A DNA stretch of 64,000 nt, taken from positions 11,842,001 through 11,906,000 of the forward strand of contig NC_088314.1 of the NCBI RefSeq assembly GCF_910592395.1. Reading direction: 5' to 3'. Made by a program: the position numbers and the translations under genes. This DNA is from Lineus longissimus. Its lineage: Eukaryota > Nemertea > Pilidiophora > Heteronemertea > Lineidae. The notes beneath the pieces were generated by a model. The model did no database searches, was not told the DNA's origin, and saw only the letters and a program-made list of their open reading frames with translations. Below are positions 1-10,281 of this stretch, one piece after another; the first letter of the stretch is position 1, and each line of letters starts with the position of its first letter.

Positions 1-1380
1 TGCAGATACATTTTCTTTCAAAGCAAAAATCTTTGCCGATCGTCCTTTCAATGCACTATTATGATGTTCTTTTGTAAAATTACTGATTTTGCCCAACATT
101 CATTTCTTGAAAGACTGAAATGCAAAACATGTGACTACTTTGATTAATTATGTACTTTCTTTATAGGGCATCTGTTGGCCCAAGCAGGTTGATCAACAGC
201 CCCTCTGAACTGACACAGGCTTCATAACGAGTTTGTCATAGTTTATATACTTGCATGACCATCCTACATGGTCAGTTGCAGCTCGTTTTACTTGTTTCAT
301 GTTGGTCGCAAAAATGAGTCGCACAATATCCTCACCTTCATCGCCTTCAGGTTAAAATAGAATTTGTTGTATGAACCTAGAATCATCAATCTTTTTTTTC
401 AGGCCCTGAAAGAATGAACAGGAACAGAAGCTTACAAAATGATGCGGTCTGTCAGTGCTATATACCATGTTAGGATGAACTGAACTTGGTGTAGCTGCCG
501 CTGTTTGTTTTGTTCGGTTGTTTTTCGTGACCGGTGAGCAGTGCAGTACCATCTTCTTTCTAGGGAAAGAAGTCCCATCTTCATCATCTTCATCCGCCTT
601 TAATACAGTTCCCCTTTTTGATCCCTCGTTTGAGGTCTGTTTTCGACTAGTTAGGTCGTTTTCGATTGATATTTAATTGACCTCGTTGCTGTATATCTAC
701 ATCCAAGTTTCTTTCGTTATCAGGTGTTTTGTAGCCACGACACATGATTTTGGTGTTGTGCTTTGTTTCGGCGCATCCGCCAAGACTTTCGTGCTTAAGA
801 CTTGAAGAGGTGATCTTCTTTCGTTCAATTGCTTATTTTCGTATTATCTCATAGTTATAGAGGTCAGCCATGAGGTAAATCTTTTATCAATGTTTGTAGC
901 ACTTGTAGATAACATTTGTAGCGATAGTCATTTCTTACTTTTCATGTATTAGATGTTGGTTGAGGCTCGGCCTCCTAGGTGCCCACCAGGCGTGCGGCCA
1001 TTCTAGTGTCAGCAGCTTAGTGCAGAGGGCAGCACCATTTGCCTCGTGTTGTTTCCTTCTGCTGTGCTCTTTGTGTATCGGGTATTTTAGCAATACCGTT
1101 AATTTCGTAACCTTTCAGGGTTATCATAGTTGTGGCTAAGGTCTACCTTTAGATTATTGTCATAGGGCATTTGTGCTGCTGAATTGTATCTCAAAGTCAT
1201 AGTGAATCTGTATTTTTATATCTTTACAGTTTTACGGTCTCAACAGCTCTTACCTAATGAGCGAATAAAGATAGATCTGTATACAAAACTCGAGTCCTTT
1301 CGATGAATTCGTATGGGAATCTACAGCAAAACTCTAGACAAGACAGTGTTTAACTGAGAGGGCATAGGAGACTTCTGTAA
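1..1380. other. intergenic, no gene seen
   Basis: I see no supported gene here. The open frames are short, lack recognisable motifs and are scattered on both strands. The stretch is AT-rich and has no long internal repeat that I could find by eye. Confidence 0.5.
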
Positions 1381-1843
1381 ATGAGCCCAATTATGGCCCA
1401 ATGATTGCTATGATAAAACTGAAGCCAATTGGTATCTGTATGCATGGCTGTCAACCCAGCCATGTATACAGATACCAATTGTTTTCAAGGTGTATTTTGT
1501 GGCTTGAAGAATATCAGTCGAACAATGATACTGACATCATAGGCAGTAACTTCAGCAAGGGTTGCCCGAAAATCATTCAAGCTGACTGTGGAGCGAAAAA
1601 TGGACATGTACATGTAGATCACATGCAAACGTTTCTTCGAGAGAACAAAGTTGAACGATGATAACTATTTTCAGTATGGAAAAAGTACTGCAAATCGGGA
1701 TGTTTAGTTATCTTGGGGGATTCTGCGGAAGCAAAGTGCTGAATATTGAATAGCAATATTGGAACTGGAAGGACAATGCCATTTTAGTGGTCATCGGAAA
1801 GACAAGGAGTTGGTACAATTCTGCTTCATGAATCTGATACAGG
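1381..1843 (+). pseudogene. broken DDE-integrase-like (rve core) gene fragment
   Basis: The plus-strand frame from 1381 to 1661 reads KLKPIGICMHGC, then FSRCILWLEEYQSNNDTD, then GCPKIIQADCGAKNGH. This is the pattern of the eukaryotic integrase-core proteins found in many invertebrate genomes (DKLKP, HGCxDGFSR, GGxPRxxRxDxGTENG). After the stop at 1659-1661, fragments in other frames continue the family pattern: FQYGKSTAN, then LRKQSAEYWI, then DKELVQFCFMNLIQ, ending at about 1843 next to CAG|GTAATA, which looks like a splice donor. The segment that should hold the HIDG aspartate reads PMIAM, and the IDG before FSR has been replaced by an inverted copy of the preceding 25 bases. It is therefore inactive. 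It could be a Ginger-like transposase remnant or a domesticated integrase copy. Family membership is inferred from the motif pattern only. Confidence 0.68.
1426..1481 (+). repeat. 25-bp near-perfect hairpin with 6-nt loop
   Basis: Positions 1426-1450 and 1457-1481 are inverted copies that differ at one base, which would be a G-T wobble in RNA. The loop is 1451-1456. The right arm lies inside the integrase-like frame, where other family members have only a few residues, so it appears to be a local inverted duplication rather than an independent element. Confidence 0.9.
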
Positions 1844-1950
1844 TAATAATAATTAGCATTTATATGTGAATGTCTTTCACATAAAAGCTTGGTAATGACA
1901 ATAAATTGAGTGAAAATGACCATAAACTGAATGAAGCATGGACGCCAATT

Positions 1951-2300
1951 AACACCGCAAAGACCGTTTTCATCATAATGAAGATGGTCTCTGCGGTGTT
2001 GATGAAATAAATGACGAGCAATCAGAATGTAGTTTCTCTGATATCATGAACTAAAGTTGTTTCTGGCGAACATTCTGATGAACTTTGAGCTTATGTTCTC
2101 CGGTGTGGATTTGGGATCTAATTAACCGCAAACACCGTCTTCATCATAATAAAGACGGTCTTTGCGGTGTTGACAAAATGAAGGTCGAGCAATCAGAATG
2201 TAGTTTCTCTGATATCATGAATTAAAGTTGTTTCTGGGGAACATTCTGATCAACTTTGAGCCTTAAATGTTCACCGGCCTGGATTTCGGATCTAATTATC
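1951..2300. repeat. 171-bp direct repeat, two copies, each headed by a hairpin
   Basis: Two tandem units start near 1951 and 2122. Each begins with an imperfect inverted repeat (stems at 1951-2000 and 2125-2168, built on ACCGCAAAGACC and GGTCTTTGCGGT with a CATCATAAT loop). Each is followed by a shared tail containing GAGCAATCAGAATGTAG, at 2016 and 2186. Differences between the hairpin arms include G-T wobbles. No coding potential was seen. It may be a degraded foldback element. Confidence 0.8.
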
Positions 2301-3103
2301 CCAGTAAGCCATGAAACGTGGTAAACGCGTGGAATTAAGACAAAAACGACCCCAAAAACTTCTGACGCACCAAACATTGAAATTATCATGACCAGTCAAA
2401 AATTCTTTGGATTGATGTCCTTTGTAATGTCTTTCTGCCCTGCAAATATTTGGTTCAAGTGAGATATTGGGAAAAAGTTATGACAGATAAAGGAAAATGG
2501 CTCAAAATCTAGTGGTGTGTAGCGTGGTCCAAATTGAATCCTATCTTTAGGGAAGTCAGAACAGGTTAATCCTTCGAGGCCCTCGAAATAGATAGACCCA
2601 ATATCCTGACCTATTTACATAATATGTCAATCACAGTGTCATTCAGACCACTTGAATATCTTGACACATCCACAACTGTAGCCAAATGGAAACATTTTAT
2701 GCCTTAAACTATGTAGTGTAGTTAATCAAATTGGATCACAGATGTCACTGTTGTTTCACTATCGGTTCTGGGCTTATGCTCTAACAATTTTGGGTCTACA
2801 GAAGGCACACCTTAGGAGCAGCAAGTGGTTGAATCATGCGTGGCGGCCGCCCCCGTGGGGATGCAAAAATAGTGGTCGATGTGAAACATTGAGGAAACAG
2901 ATAGGTCATGGGACTTTTACCAGTTGTTTTGTAATTGTTTCATGTGTGTAGAGAGATTTGAGGCAAGTTGGACGACTTTCAATCTATCTGTGTGAATGAG
3001 GGTGTCCGCCAATTCGTGGGTAATTTTCAAGGGGGCGGAAAATATAGATTTTCACAACTCAAAGATGAACAGTTTTTTTGAAAAACTAAATAGCAAATAA
3101 AAG
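2301..3103. other. intergenic, nothing recognised
   Basis: No gene, RNA or repeat terminus was recognised. Short open frames such as the one near 2742 have no motif and no codon-like structure. Confidence 0.4.
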
Positions 3104-3210
3104 AGTAAATCAATGGGTGATATGAATAAAGGCTAGCAAATGCTTTTACTTCAATTTTGTACAGAAAGGCCAGGGCCATTGTGCTCACCTGTCGATATGA
3201 AAGGGAGAGT
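3104..3210 (+). repeat. F1-family 5' end fragment and inverted partner of 3728-3812
   Basis: Positions 3115-3150 are the reverse complement of the segment near 3774-3808 (GTGATATGAATAAAGGCTAG side). The end of the segment, 3163-3200, is the hallmark 5' end of family F1 (GGCCAGGGCCATTGTGCTCACC type). It looks like a truncated F1 copy next to an older repeat. Confidence 0.6.
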
Positions 3211-3675
3211 GTGAGGAAGAACTTGTCATTGTTAGGGGTTGATCATGCAATAGTTGTGGGATGGTGTGGTTTGTCTTGAAAAATCGTACCATTGCCAAGA
3301 AAAGGTTCTTTAGATAGCAATAGCACTACCAGCAGCCTCTGGAGAAATGACCGAATTCTCCACCAAAGTTGGGTTCTCATTCTTGTAGTGGTAGCATGTT
3401 TTGACATCGTTTTGTATGCTTTAGCACACAAGATGCACTGTCATGACTGACAAGTGTCACTCAAAACATCACAACTAAGTTAGGTCTACCTCGGGGTAAT
3501 ATCAGCCTCGGCTTATCATGAGCTGCAAAAGGTAAAGTACAAAACACAAATTGCCAACCTACAATATATATTCTATGAGTAAGAGGGATTAAGGATTATG
3601 GATTAAGTATAGGTCAGGACACCATGACATCATCGAGACGTTATGACAATATCGGGTCCAACACTTACAGCTATC

Positions 3676-3903
3676 ATTAGTGTCAAGACACTCCCTGAAA
3701 GTTTTTTTTCATTCAGCAGGCACAATGGACACACAGAAAGGCCAAGTGTAAATGTACATGGAGTTTTATATAAAAGCATTTACTACTCTTTATTCATATC
3801 ACCAATTATCTCTCTATAGCTGAAAAATAAAAGTACATTGGATGATTAGTGTCAAGACACTCCCTGAAAGTTTTTTTTCATTCAGCAGGCACAATGGACA
3901 CAC
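3676..3903. repeat. 59-bp direct repeat, 169 bp apart
   Basis: Positions 3676-3734 and 3845-3903 are identical by eye (ATTAGTGTCAAGACACTCCC at the start). The intervening segment contains the GTAAATG...AAGCATTTACTA motif, which recurs at 57255-57305 and 62868-62912. The arrangement fits an insertion with a long flanking duplication, or a small unequal crossover. No gene is present. Confidence 0.8.
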
Positions 3904-3966
3904 CAATTCGCCACGTCAACAATAAAGCCTGCCCTGCCCAAGGCTTGGGTAGTAAATTACCAGTTG

Positions 3967-4384
3967 ACATCGTGTGTTAACTTATTTACTTTTGGACTTT
4001 GGATTCACGTACTACACACTCAGTCATGTCAGTGGATGTGTCTCCCGCATGCATTTGCTACAACGTTAATTCTGTACATTTATACAGCGGGTGAACGGAG
4101 CATGGAAATCACTGAGAAAAATGGTTGTTTGAGCACTCGCGACACATTTACAAAAGTTAAAGCAACTATTTTTAGTGAATGTTTACCCGATGAGTAGTGT
4201 CTACGTCATTATAACCCATCAAAATGAGTTTAAAAGCGCATAGTGTAACGAAAGGTTCTGGCTTGACTCTAATCTCAATCCAATGACGGTATACGCCATT
4301 TTGCCATAATGTCGAAACTTCGGGATCGTCAAATAGAATGGACATCTTATAATTTCTGACACACACTGCTACTGTTTTCTTCAT
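3967..4384. repeat. diverged repeat, copy 1 (partner at 14290-14665)
   Basis: A stretch of about 350-400 bp is homologous, in the same orientation, to 14290-14665. Shared blocks include AAAAGTTAAAGCAA, GTAACGAAAGGTTC and TCTGACACACACTGCTAC. The copies differ by many substitutions and small indels, so this is an old duplication. The complete Ty3 element and a MITE lie between the two copies. There is no convincing conserved reading frame. Confidence 0.7.
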
Positions 4385-4610
4385 CCATGGAGGTATTATA
4401 AAGACATCTTAGGCAAAATTAAGATAAGCATTTCATTGACAAAGAGTGATTACGAGAATCGACTGGAGCTCTGATGTTGGATGGGAGATGCAAGGTTTTT
4501 GTTTGATTCTGAATTGAGTGTAGCTCAGCCCTTCTCCCCAGGTGATCTCTGATTGTCATGTGGTCAGATAATGTTGAAATCCAGCAGTCAGCCATCATGT
4601 CCCGACCATG

Positions 4611-5722
4611 TGTGATCGTGCCCGGTTGGCACCTCAGGTTCTCCCAATTCCATCGGCCAAATAAAGGGACAACGTTTCATATCCTCGTATATATACTATG
4701 AGATTTAATATAATACTATATCTACTGTTCGTACAAAGGTGGTACAAAAAGGGTCAGAAAAAGGGCAGAGAAACATCTCATATCAGCTGTCCTAGCAACC
4801 TGCAATTAAACAATGTTCATAAACAAATGGACCAATTTCAATATATCATGTCTAGTAATGTGAATAGCTGGCAATAATTTCTAACTCTCCTCTTAATAAC
4901 ATATCACCCACCCAAAGCCCCAACATGATTACGCACGCCCATCACAGACATGGGATGTTCAAAGTGATGACGTCATGTTACACGCCCCCAACGATATGGC
5001 GGACGCCCAGAACTGATCAGGTTCTGAACTAACCTCAAAAATACGAATTGACTAATAAACAAGATGACCTTGCATTATTATCAATATTCCATTAACAAAT
5101 CTTCCTAATTTGTTTACCTAACAATTTACTCAGTGGTTTAAAACAAAATGAAAGCACCTGACTGGCTTTACAGTAGGCCTAAACCATTGGTTCCAAAAAC
5201 CCTAAATATACTTGGAAAAGAGCTTGGGTGGCGCATTGCCTTAAACACAATACATGGAAGACTGGAAGCGTTACCATGGTTCACATTTTGATACCAAGAC
5301 ACAAAAAGTCCAACAAAATAACACTAGCTCAAATAGGCACACAATACCTATGCACTATGGGGTGGGGCAGACCGCAGAACAAAGAATGGCATCAGAATGG
5401 CAACAAGATATCTCCAAAGATAGCCAAAATCTCACTTACCTTACTGCATGGACTTTTCCCTACTAATAAGCAATTTTATATTTGTGATAGAAATAACAAT
5501 TTCCTGAACTTTGCTTCTTATAATAACGAAATCATCTTGAAATATTGGTGTGAGAGGAAAAGCTGCTGGATCCTCCCCCATCCTGACACGAAGTGACTCC
5601 AAGAGCCTTTTGCCAGCGTGGCAAAGCTAATGGGGACACGGGGACACTTCTTATCAACTTGCCGGTGTTGCTGATGGCTCCGATACCAAGGCCAAAGGCC
5701 TAATACTTTTTTTAAGGTCACA
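4611..5722 (-). repeat. 3' LTR of the Ty3/gypsy element
   Basis: It matches 12430-13541 over its full length with about 9 substitutions and no length change that I can see. The TGACGTCA palindrome is at 4968-4975. The purine-rich tract abuts its start at 5723. Confidence 0.95.
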
Positions 5723-5734
5723 CATCCCCCCACC
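5723..5734 (-). promoter_or_regulatory. polypurine tract of the Ty3/gypsy element
   Basis: On the element strand GGTGGGGGGATG directly precedes the TGTGACC start of the 3' LTR. This is the expected position for the plus-strand primer of reverse transcription. Confidence 0.85.
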
Positions 5735-5880
5735 AAATTTTGTTGTTGCCCTCAACAACCCTATTCCGAACCCTATGGACTAAGAAAAATGCGCAATAAT
5801 TCGAGTACAACTACGATGTGACTATATTGTAATCTAATTTCTAACTTGTCCTTATATAACAGCCAAACTGCTGAAACAGA
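5735..5880 (-). other. 3' untranslated stretch between pol and the polypurine tract
   Basis: This short non-coding spacer between the pol stop and the polypurine tract contains no further ORF, so no env-like gene is present. Confidence 0.6.
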
Positions 5881-8800
5881 CTATTTCCTGCACATCATTT
5901 GGATAAGCAACGTATGTGCCCTCATCATTTCACGGAGTTCACTGTCTCTCACACTAGGCTGACTTATTTCCTGCATCATGGCAGAACGCGGAAGGTGGTG
6001 TGGATTGTGATGCACACCCGCGGTAGTACGTGATGATCGACGAACCTTCTCGTCGTCTGAGTCTGAATTGCTCATTTCTGGCTCTCCAATTTCAATATCA
6101 ACTTCACCTGTCACCTCCGTCTCAACCAATGGCTGGGTTTCAACTTCGGGTTGCACCATGACTTCCTCCTGTTCGTCCGTATTTTCTGCTTGCGGAACCT
6201 CTTTTTGTTTGGCGTCACTGACTATGAACCTAAGCATCTCGTCATCCTCATCTGAATCGCTTGTGTCCGATGCTTGGATTACAAGGTGTGTGCTCCTATC
6301 CTTATTCTGGCAGCGAAGGAGTTCTGCCTCCTTGCCCAAGGACACACACTTTGACCTGAGTAGGTTGGCGCGGTTCACATTCCTCTCAGCCCCATCATTA
6401 CCAAGTGGTTTTATTGTGTACACTTCATGGCTGGGATCTGGTTTGCCAACTACTTGGTATGGCTGTGAGTGCCATCGGTCCTGCATCTTGTTACGGCCTC
6501 GGACTACCCAATTCCTGAGGTACACTCGCGTTCCAATGGCCAACGGATCCTCCCGTGTTCCTCTCTGTCCTTTCTCTCGTTTTAATGCCTGCTGTTCCAG
6601 GCGGGTCTTCGCCCTGTCCATGGCGTCTTGCATGCGAGCAAAGTGCAAGGACACCCATTCGTCCTTGTCCTTTGGCTCCTCTCCCAAGGCTACGGGGAAC
6701 ATCTGGTCCACAGGAAGGCGTGCCTCTCGACCTAGAAACAGAAAATGAGGACTGTAACCAGTGGATTGGTGGGGTGCTGCATTATATGCATACGTGAGCT
6801 CAGGGAGATAAGAGGGCCACTTGCGCTTTTTAGCGGGGTCAAGTGTCCTCAGTAAATCATGCATGGTGCGGTTGTATCTTTCACACTGGGCGTTACCTTG
6901 TGGGTGATAAGGGGTCGTTCTGCTCTTTTTGATACCATAAAGAGCGCACAACTCCTTTATGACATTGGCCTCAAAACATCTGCCCTGATCACTGTGTATC
7001 CTACTCGGAACCCCATATCTCACAAACCTATCCTTAACCAGGGTTTTGGCTACTGTTTTTGCTGTCTGGTTGCGTGTGGGCACGGCTTGTGTCCACTTGC
7101 TGAAAACATCAGTCAAAACTAACACGTTTTCTGTCCCATCCGAAGCTGGTTCCAACACTGTAAAATCTACTGCAAGAACCTCCAGTGGACGACTAGCTAG
7201 CAAGTGACCCATTTTTGGTTTGACCTTAGGTTGGCTCTTTGCCAACTCACACCTGTCACAGGTCTGGCACCTTTTTTCAACATCTTTGGACAATCCAGGC
7301 CAAAAATACCTACGGCTGACAAGACTGGTTGTTCGCTCGGTGGCCTGATGACCTGCTTGGTCATGTAAACATTTCAGCACCTGTTCTCTTAAACTCGCTG
7401 GAAGAATAAGTTGCAACACATCTTGGTCTTTCTCCACCTTGTGTCGATAGAGAACACCATTTTGTTCAACTAACCTGTCCCATTGCCTGAACAGGATTTT
7501 CTCGTTCTTTTGAAGGGATTTGAATTCCTTACCTGTTGGTATCGTCCTGGTCTTCCAACTCTGTACCAACTTACCAATCTCAGGGTCCACTTTCTGGAGC
7601 CTAGACAAGTCTTGATGAGAATAAGATGGTAACGGCCCTATGGCTTGTTGGGGGGCTAAGTTGATGTCAATTGACTCAGCTGACACCACCATGGATTCCT
7701 GGAAGGTCAATTTCACTTCCTCTGGTATCCTAGTGCTCAGCACCTTTTCACTTAGCTCACCACCTACCTCCTTGGAGGACATCATCTTATAGTCTAATTC
7801 TGGGCTTTCATGCATCCGAGATAAAGCATCTGCAGCTCTATTTTTCTTGCCACTCCTATATTTAATATCAAAATTAAATTGGGCTAGCTGCGCTGTCCAC
7901 CGCATTTCTGTCGCATTTAGTTTAACCTTGTGAATGTTGGCGAGGGGGTTGTTGTCCGTCAAGACTGTAAAGGACCCCGCACCTAGCAAATACTCTCGGA
8001 ATTTCTCTGTAACCGCCCATTTAAGGGCCAGCAGCTCCAGTTTCATAGAGCTATAATTCCTATCGTTCCTTTCAGTTGGTCTCAACCCTCTGCTAGCATA
8101 TGCAATGATGACTGTGTGTCCATCTTGGATTTGTGACAACACTGCCCCCAATCCACAAAAACTTGCATCTGTCTCCACAATGAAAGGCAAGTCAAATCTC
8201 GGGTACCCCAGCAGAGGAGCAGAGGTAAGACATACCTTTAGAGCTTCAAATGCCTCCGTACATCGTAAACTCCAGTCTTCCTGAAATTCACGGTCAGACT
8301 TCGGTTTTACCTTGGTGTTTGTATTCTTACCTTTGCTTTTGGTCTTTGGCCCGCCCAATAACTCATGTAGTGGGGCTGCTGTGGAAGCAAAGTTTTCAAT
8401 GAACCTTTTGTAGAAGGAGGCAAGACCTAAGAATGACCTGAGCTCCTTTTCTGACTTAGGTATGGGCCAATCCTTGATCACTGTTATCTTCTCTGGGTCC
8501 GTTGAGATACCATCGCTACTCACCACATGACCAAGGTACCTTACCCATTCCTTCAGTAAGTGGGTCTTCTTTGGCTTGATTTTAAGGCCATATTCCTGTA
8601 GTCTCTTAAAGACTAACTCCAACCTAACTAGCATCTCCTCGAAGTTCTGCGCAAACACAAGGATATCATCAAGGTACAAGATGAGGATTTGGAGGTTCTC
8701 ATCCCCCAGGCATGCTTGCATTAAGCGGGAGAAGGTGCTGGGACTATTACATAGCCCCATAGGCATCCGGGTGTACTCCCAAAGCCCAGCCGAACCTACC

Positions 8801-9753
8801 CTCACCGCAGTCTTGTGCATATCGCGCTCGTCGATAGCACATTGTAGGAATCCATGCGCTAAGTCTATGGATGAAAAATGCTTAGCCCCATTCAAAGCCT
8901 CCAATGCCTCGTTTATTCGTGGAAGAGGATAAGCATCTTTGACTGTCTTTGCGTTTAACCCTCTCCAATCCCCACACACACGAATGGTCGAATCTGGTTT
9001 CTTGACTAAAACTACCGCACTTGCATGAGGTGAGGTGCTTTTACGTATTACCCCAGCTGACTGAGTTTCAATGTACTCCCGTACTGCTTCCCATTGATGG
9101 GGTGGTATCCTCCTGTGGGGAACTTTTACGGGGATGTCATCGGTAGTTATAATTCTGTGTTTTATCTTATCACAGTAGCCAAGGTCATGGTCGCCTTTAC
9201 TAAAAACAGAGGAATACTTGCCAAGTAGGACTGTCAACCTGCGGGTTTCATCAGGTGACATCTCTGTCCCAACATCCATGGTGGATATCAAGTCTTTTCC
9301 CAGCTGGTAATACTCACTCTCGGTTTTTAGGTCATCTGGCTGTTTACATTTTGGAATGGGATCACCTATTCGAACTTCATTCACACTTACCTCAGTGATA
9401 TCATACTCATTCCTTGACATGACCTGATGGCCTACAACAAGTTGGCCTAGAATTGCTTTCTTAGGGAGGTAAGTGTCTTCATCTCCAAAATTGGCTACCT
9501 GCACATGTGTCCTACCCCTGTGAATAGTTGACACGGTAGTGGCCACGCGAAGACCCTTGGGCAGTGCCCTGTCTTCCCTGGTCACTCTCTCTATCACGGC
9601 ATCGTAGGACTGGCTACTTAGGGTTTTTGGTGCAAGCGCTTCAACTTTTCGCACCGTCCCTGCAGGTATCAGCAACGGCTCTCTACTGGCCACTCTCACA
9701 AACCCCATGCGGCCTTCACTATTGGGACATTCAGGTTGCGACACAGCTGTCAT
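5881..9753 (-). CDS. pol: Ty3/gypsy Pol: RT, RNase H, integrase
   Basis: The 1290-residue frame starts at ATG 9753. RT spans about 225-415 (SSIDLAHG with D297, PMGLCNSPSTF, YLDD at 360-363). RNase H spans about 515-645 (D529, E573, D600). Between them is a Lys-rich insertion (about 470-490). The integrase has an HHCC finger (H797, H802, C832, C835) and catalytic D863, D922, E958, giving a DD35E spacing. A GPY/F-like region follows near 1000-1025. The C-terminal 150 residues are acidic and Ser-rich, without a chromodomain that I can see. Upstream, in the same frame, lies the protease, separated by one TGA. The enzyme would copy the RNA and integrate the cDNA. All visible catalytic residues are intact. 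Confidence 0.95.
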   Translation of the reverse strand: MTAVSQPECPNSEGRMGFVRVASREPLLIPAGTVRKVEALAPKTLSSQSYDAVIERVTREDRALPKGLRVATTVSTIHRGRTHVQVANFGDEDTYLPKKAILGQLVVGHQVMSRNEYDITEVSVNEVRIGDPIPKCKQPDDLKTESEYYQLGKDLISTMDVGTEMSPDETRRLTVLLGKYSSVFSKGDHDLGYCDKIKHRIITTDDIPVKVPHRRIPPHQWEAVREYIETQSAGVIRKSTSPHASAVVLVKKPDSTIRVCGDWRGLNAKTVKDAYPLPRINEALEALNGAKHFSSIDLAHGFLQCAIDERDMHKTAVRVGSAGLWEYTRMPMGLCNSPSTFSRLMQACLGDENLQILILYLDDILVFAQNFEEMLVRLELVFKRLQEYGLKIKPKKTHLLKEWVRYLGHVVSSDGISTDPEKITVIKDWPIPKSEKELRSFLGLASFYKRFIENFASTAAPLHELLGGPKTKSKGKNTNTKVKPKSDREFQEDWSLRCTEAFEALKVCLTSAPLLGYPRFDLPFIVETDASFCGLGAVLSQIQDGHTVIIAYASRGLRPTERNDRNYSSMKLELLALKWAVTEKFREYLLGAGSFTVLTDNNPLANIHKVKLNATEMRWTAQLAQFNFDIKYRSGKKNRAADALSRMHESPELDYKMMSSKEVGGELSEKVLSTRIPEEVKLTFQESMVVSAESIDINLAPQQAIGPLPSYSHQDLSRLQKVDPEIGKLVQSWKTRTIPTGKEFKSLQKNEKILFRQWDRLVEQNGVLYRHKVEKDQDVLQLILPASLREQVLKCLHDQAGHQATERTTSLVSRRYFWPGLSKDVEKRCQTCDRCELAKSQPKVKPKMGHLLASRPLEVLAVDFTVLEPASDGTENVLVLTDVFSKWTQAVPTRNQTAKTVAKTLVKDRFVRYGVPSRIHSDQGRCFEANVIKELCALYGIKKSRTTPYHPQGNAQCERYNRTMHDLLRTLDPAKKRKWPSYLPELTYAYNAAPHQSTGYSPHFLFLGREARLPVDQMFPVALGEEPKDKDEWVSLHFARMQDAMDRAKTRLEQQALKREKGQRGTREDPLAIGTRVYLRNWVVRGRNKMQDRWHSQPYQVVGKPDPSHEVYTIKPLGNDGAERNVNRANLLRSKCVSLGKEAELLRCQNKDRSTHLVIQASDTSDSDEDDEMLRFIVSDAKQKEVPQAENTDEQEEVMVQPEVETQPLVETEVTGEVDIEIGEPEMSNSDSDDEKVRRSSRTTAGVHHNPHHLPRSAMMQEISQPSVRDSELREMMRAHTLLIQMMCRK

Positions 9754-9831
9754 TCCCTCGTTGTAGAAGTCTAAGACCTGTCGCCACGTATCAACACCTG
9801 TGTCCCTTGATTTTCCTCTCGACCTACCTCT

Positions 9832-10281
9832 TCAACTAGAGCTACATACCTTTTGGTTCACTAGATTCAGGATGTTGCTTCCAATCACCCCAGGAACATC
9901 TCGTTTCCTACTAGCAAACTGAGGGCATTCACTGTCCTTAACTATTAAAAAACCCATCTTGGGATAAGTTTCCCCAAGAATGCTAACATCTAACTCTACG
10001 TACCCCATGTACGGAACATTCCAGCCATTGGCAGCCGTTATGCGAAGGAATGCCGAAGTATCCAACAGGTCATGCTCCGCCTTAAGGTGTTCCTGGAAGA
10101 AACTTTCCGTTATGGTGGAGACCTGGGCTCCTGTGTCCAACAGACACTTTAACTTAAGCTTTGTACCAAGGTTTACTACAACCGTGGGACATTTACCAAT
10201 TGCCCTGTCTAGTCTCATTGAGCCCTTGTTCCTTCCATCGCCCGCCACCTGGCTCTCGGCAGAAGGCCTTACTAGTTTAAA
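9832..10281 (-). CDS. Ty3/gypsy protease (pol N-terminal part)
   Basis: The frame opens at the slippery site and has no ATG of its own near its start, which fits expression by -1 frameshifting. The retropepsin motif LLDTGAQVSTI is followed by the flap-side region and a second-half motif VIGSNIL, as in aspartic proteases that cleave Gag-Pol. It ends at a TGA (9834-9832) in the same frame as the RT ORF. The frame stays open across the 26 codons between the TGA and the pol ATG at 9753. Confidence 0.88.
   Translation of the reverse strand, partial: FKLVRPSAESQVAGDGRNKGSMRLDRAIGKCPTVVVNLGTKLKLKCLLDTGAQVSTITESFFQEHLKAEHDLLDTSAFLRITAANGWNVPYMGYVELDVSILGETYPKMGFLIVKDSECPQFASRKRDVPGVIGSNILNLVNQKVCSSS

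Noticed and set aside
6068-9839. Plus-strand open frames across the Ty3 pol region (for example 6068-6748)
   Set aside because: They are antisense shadows of the intact pol ORF and have no domain motifs.
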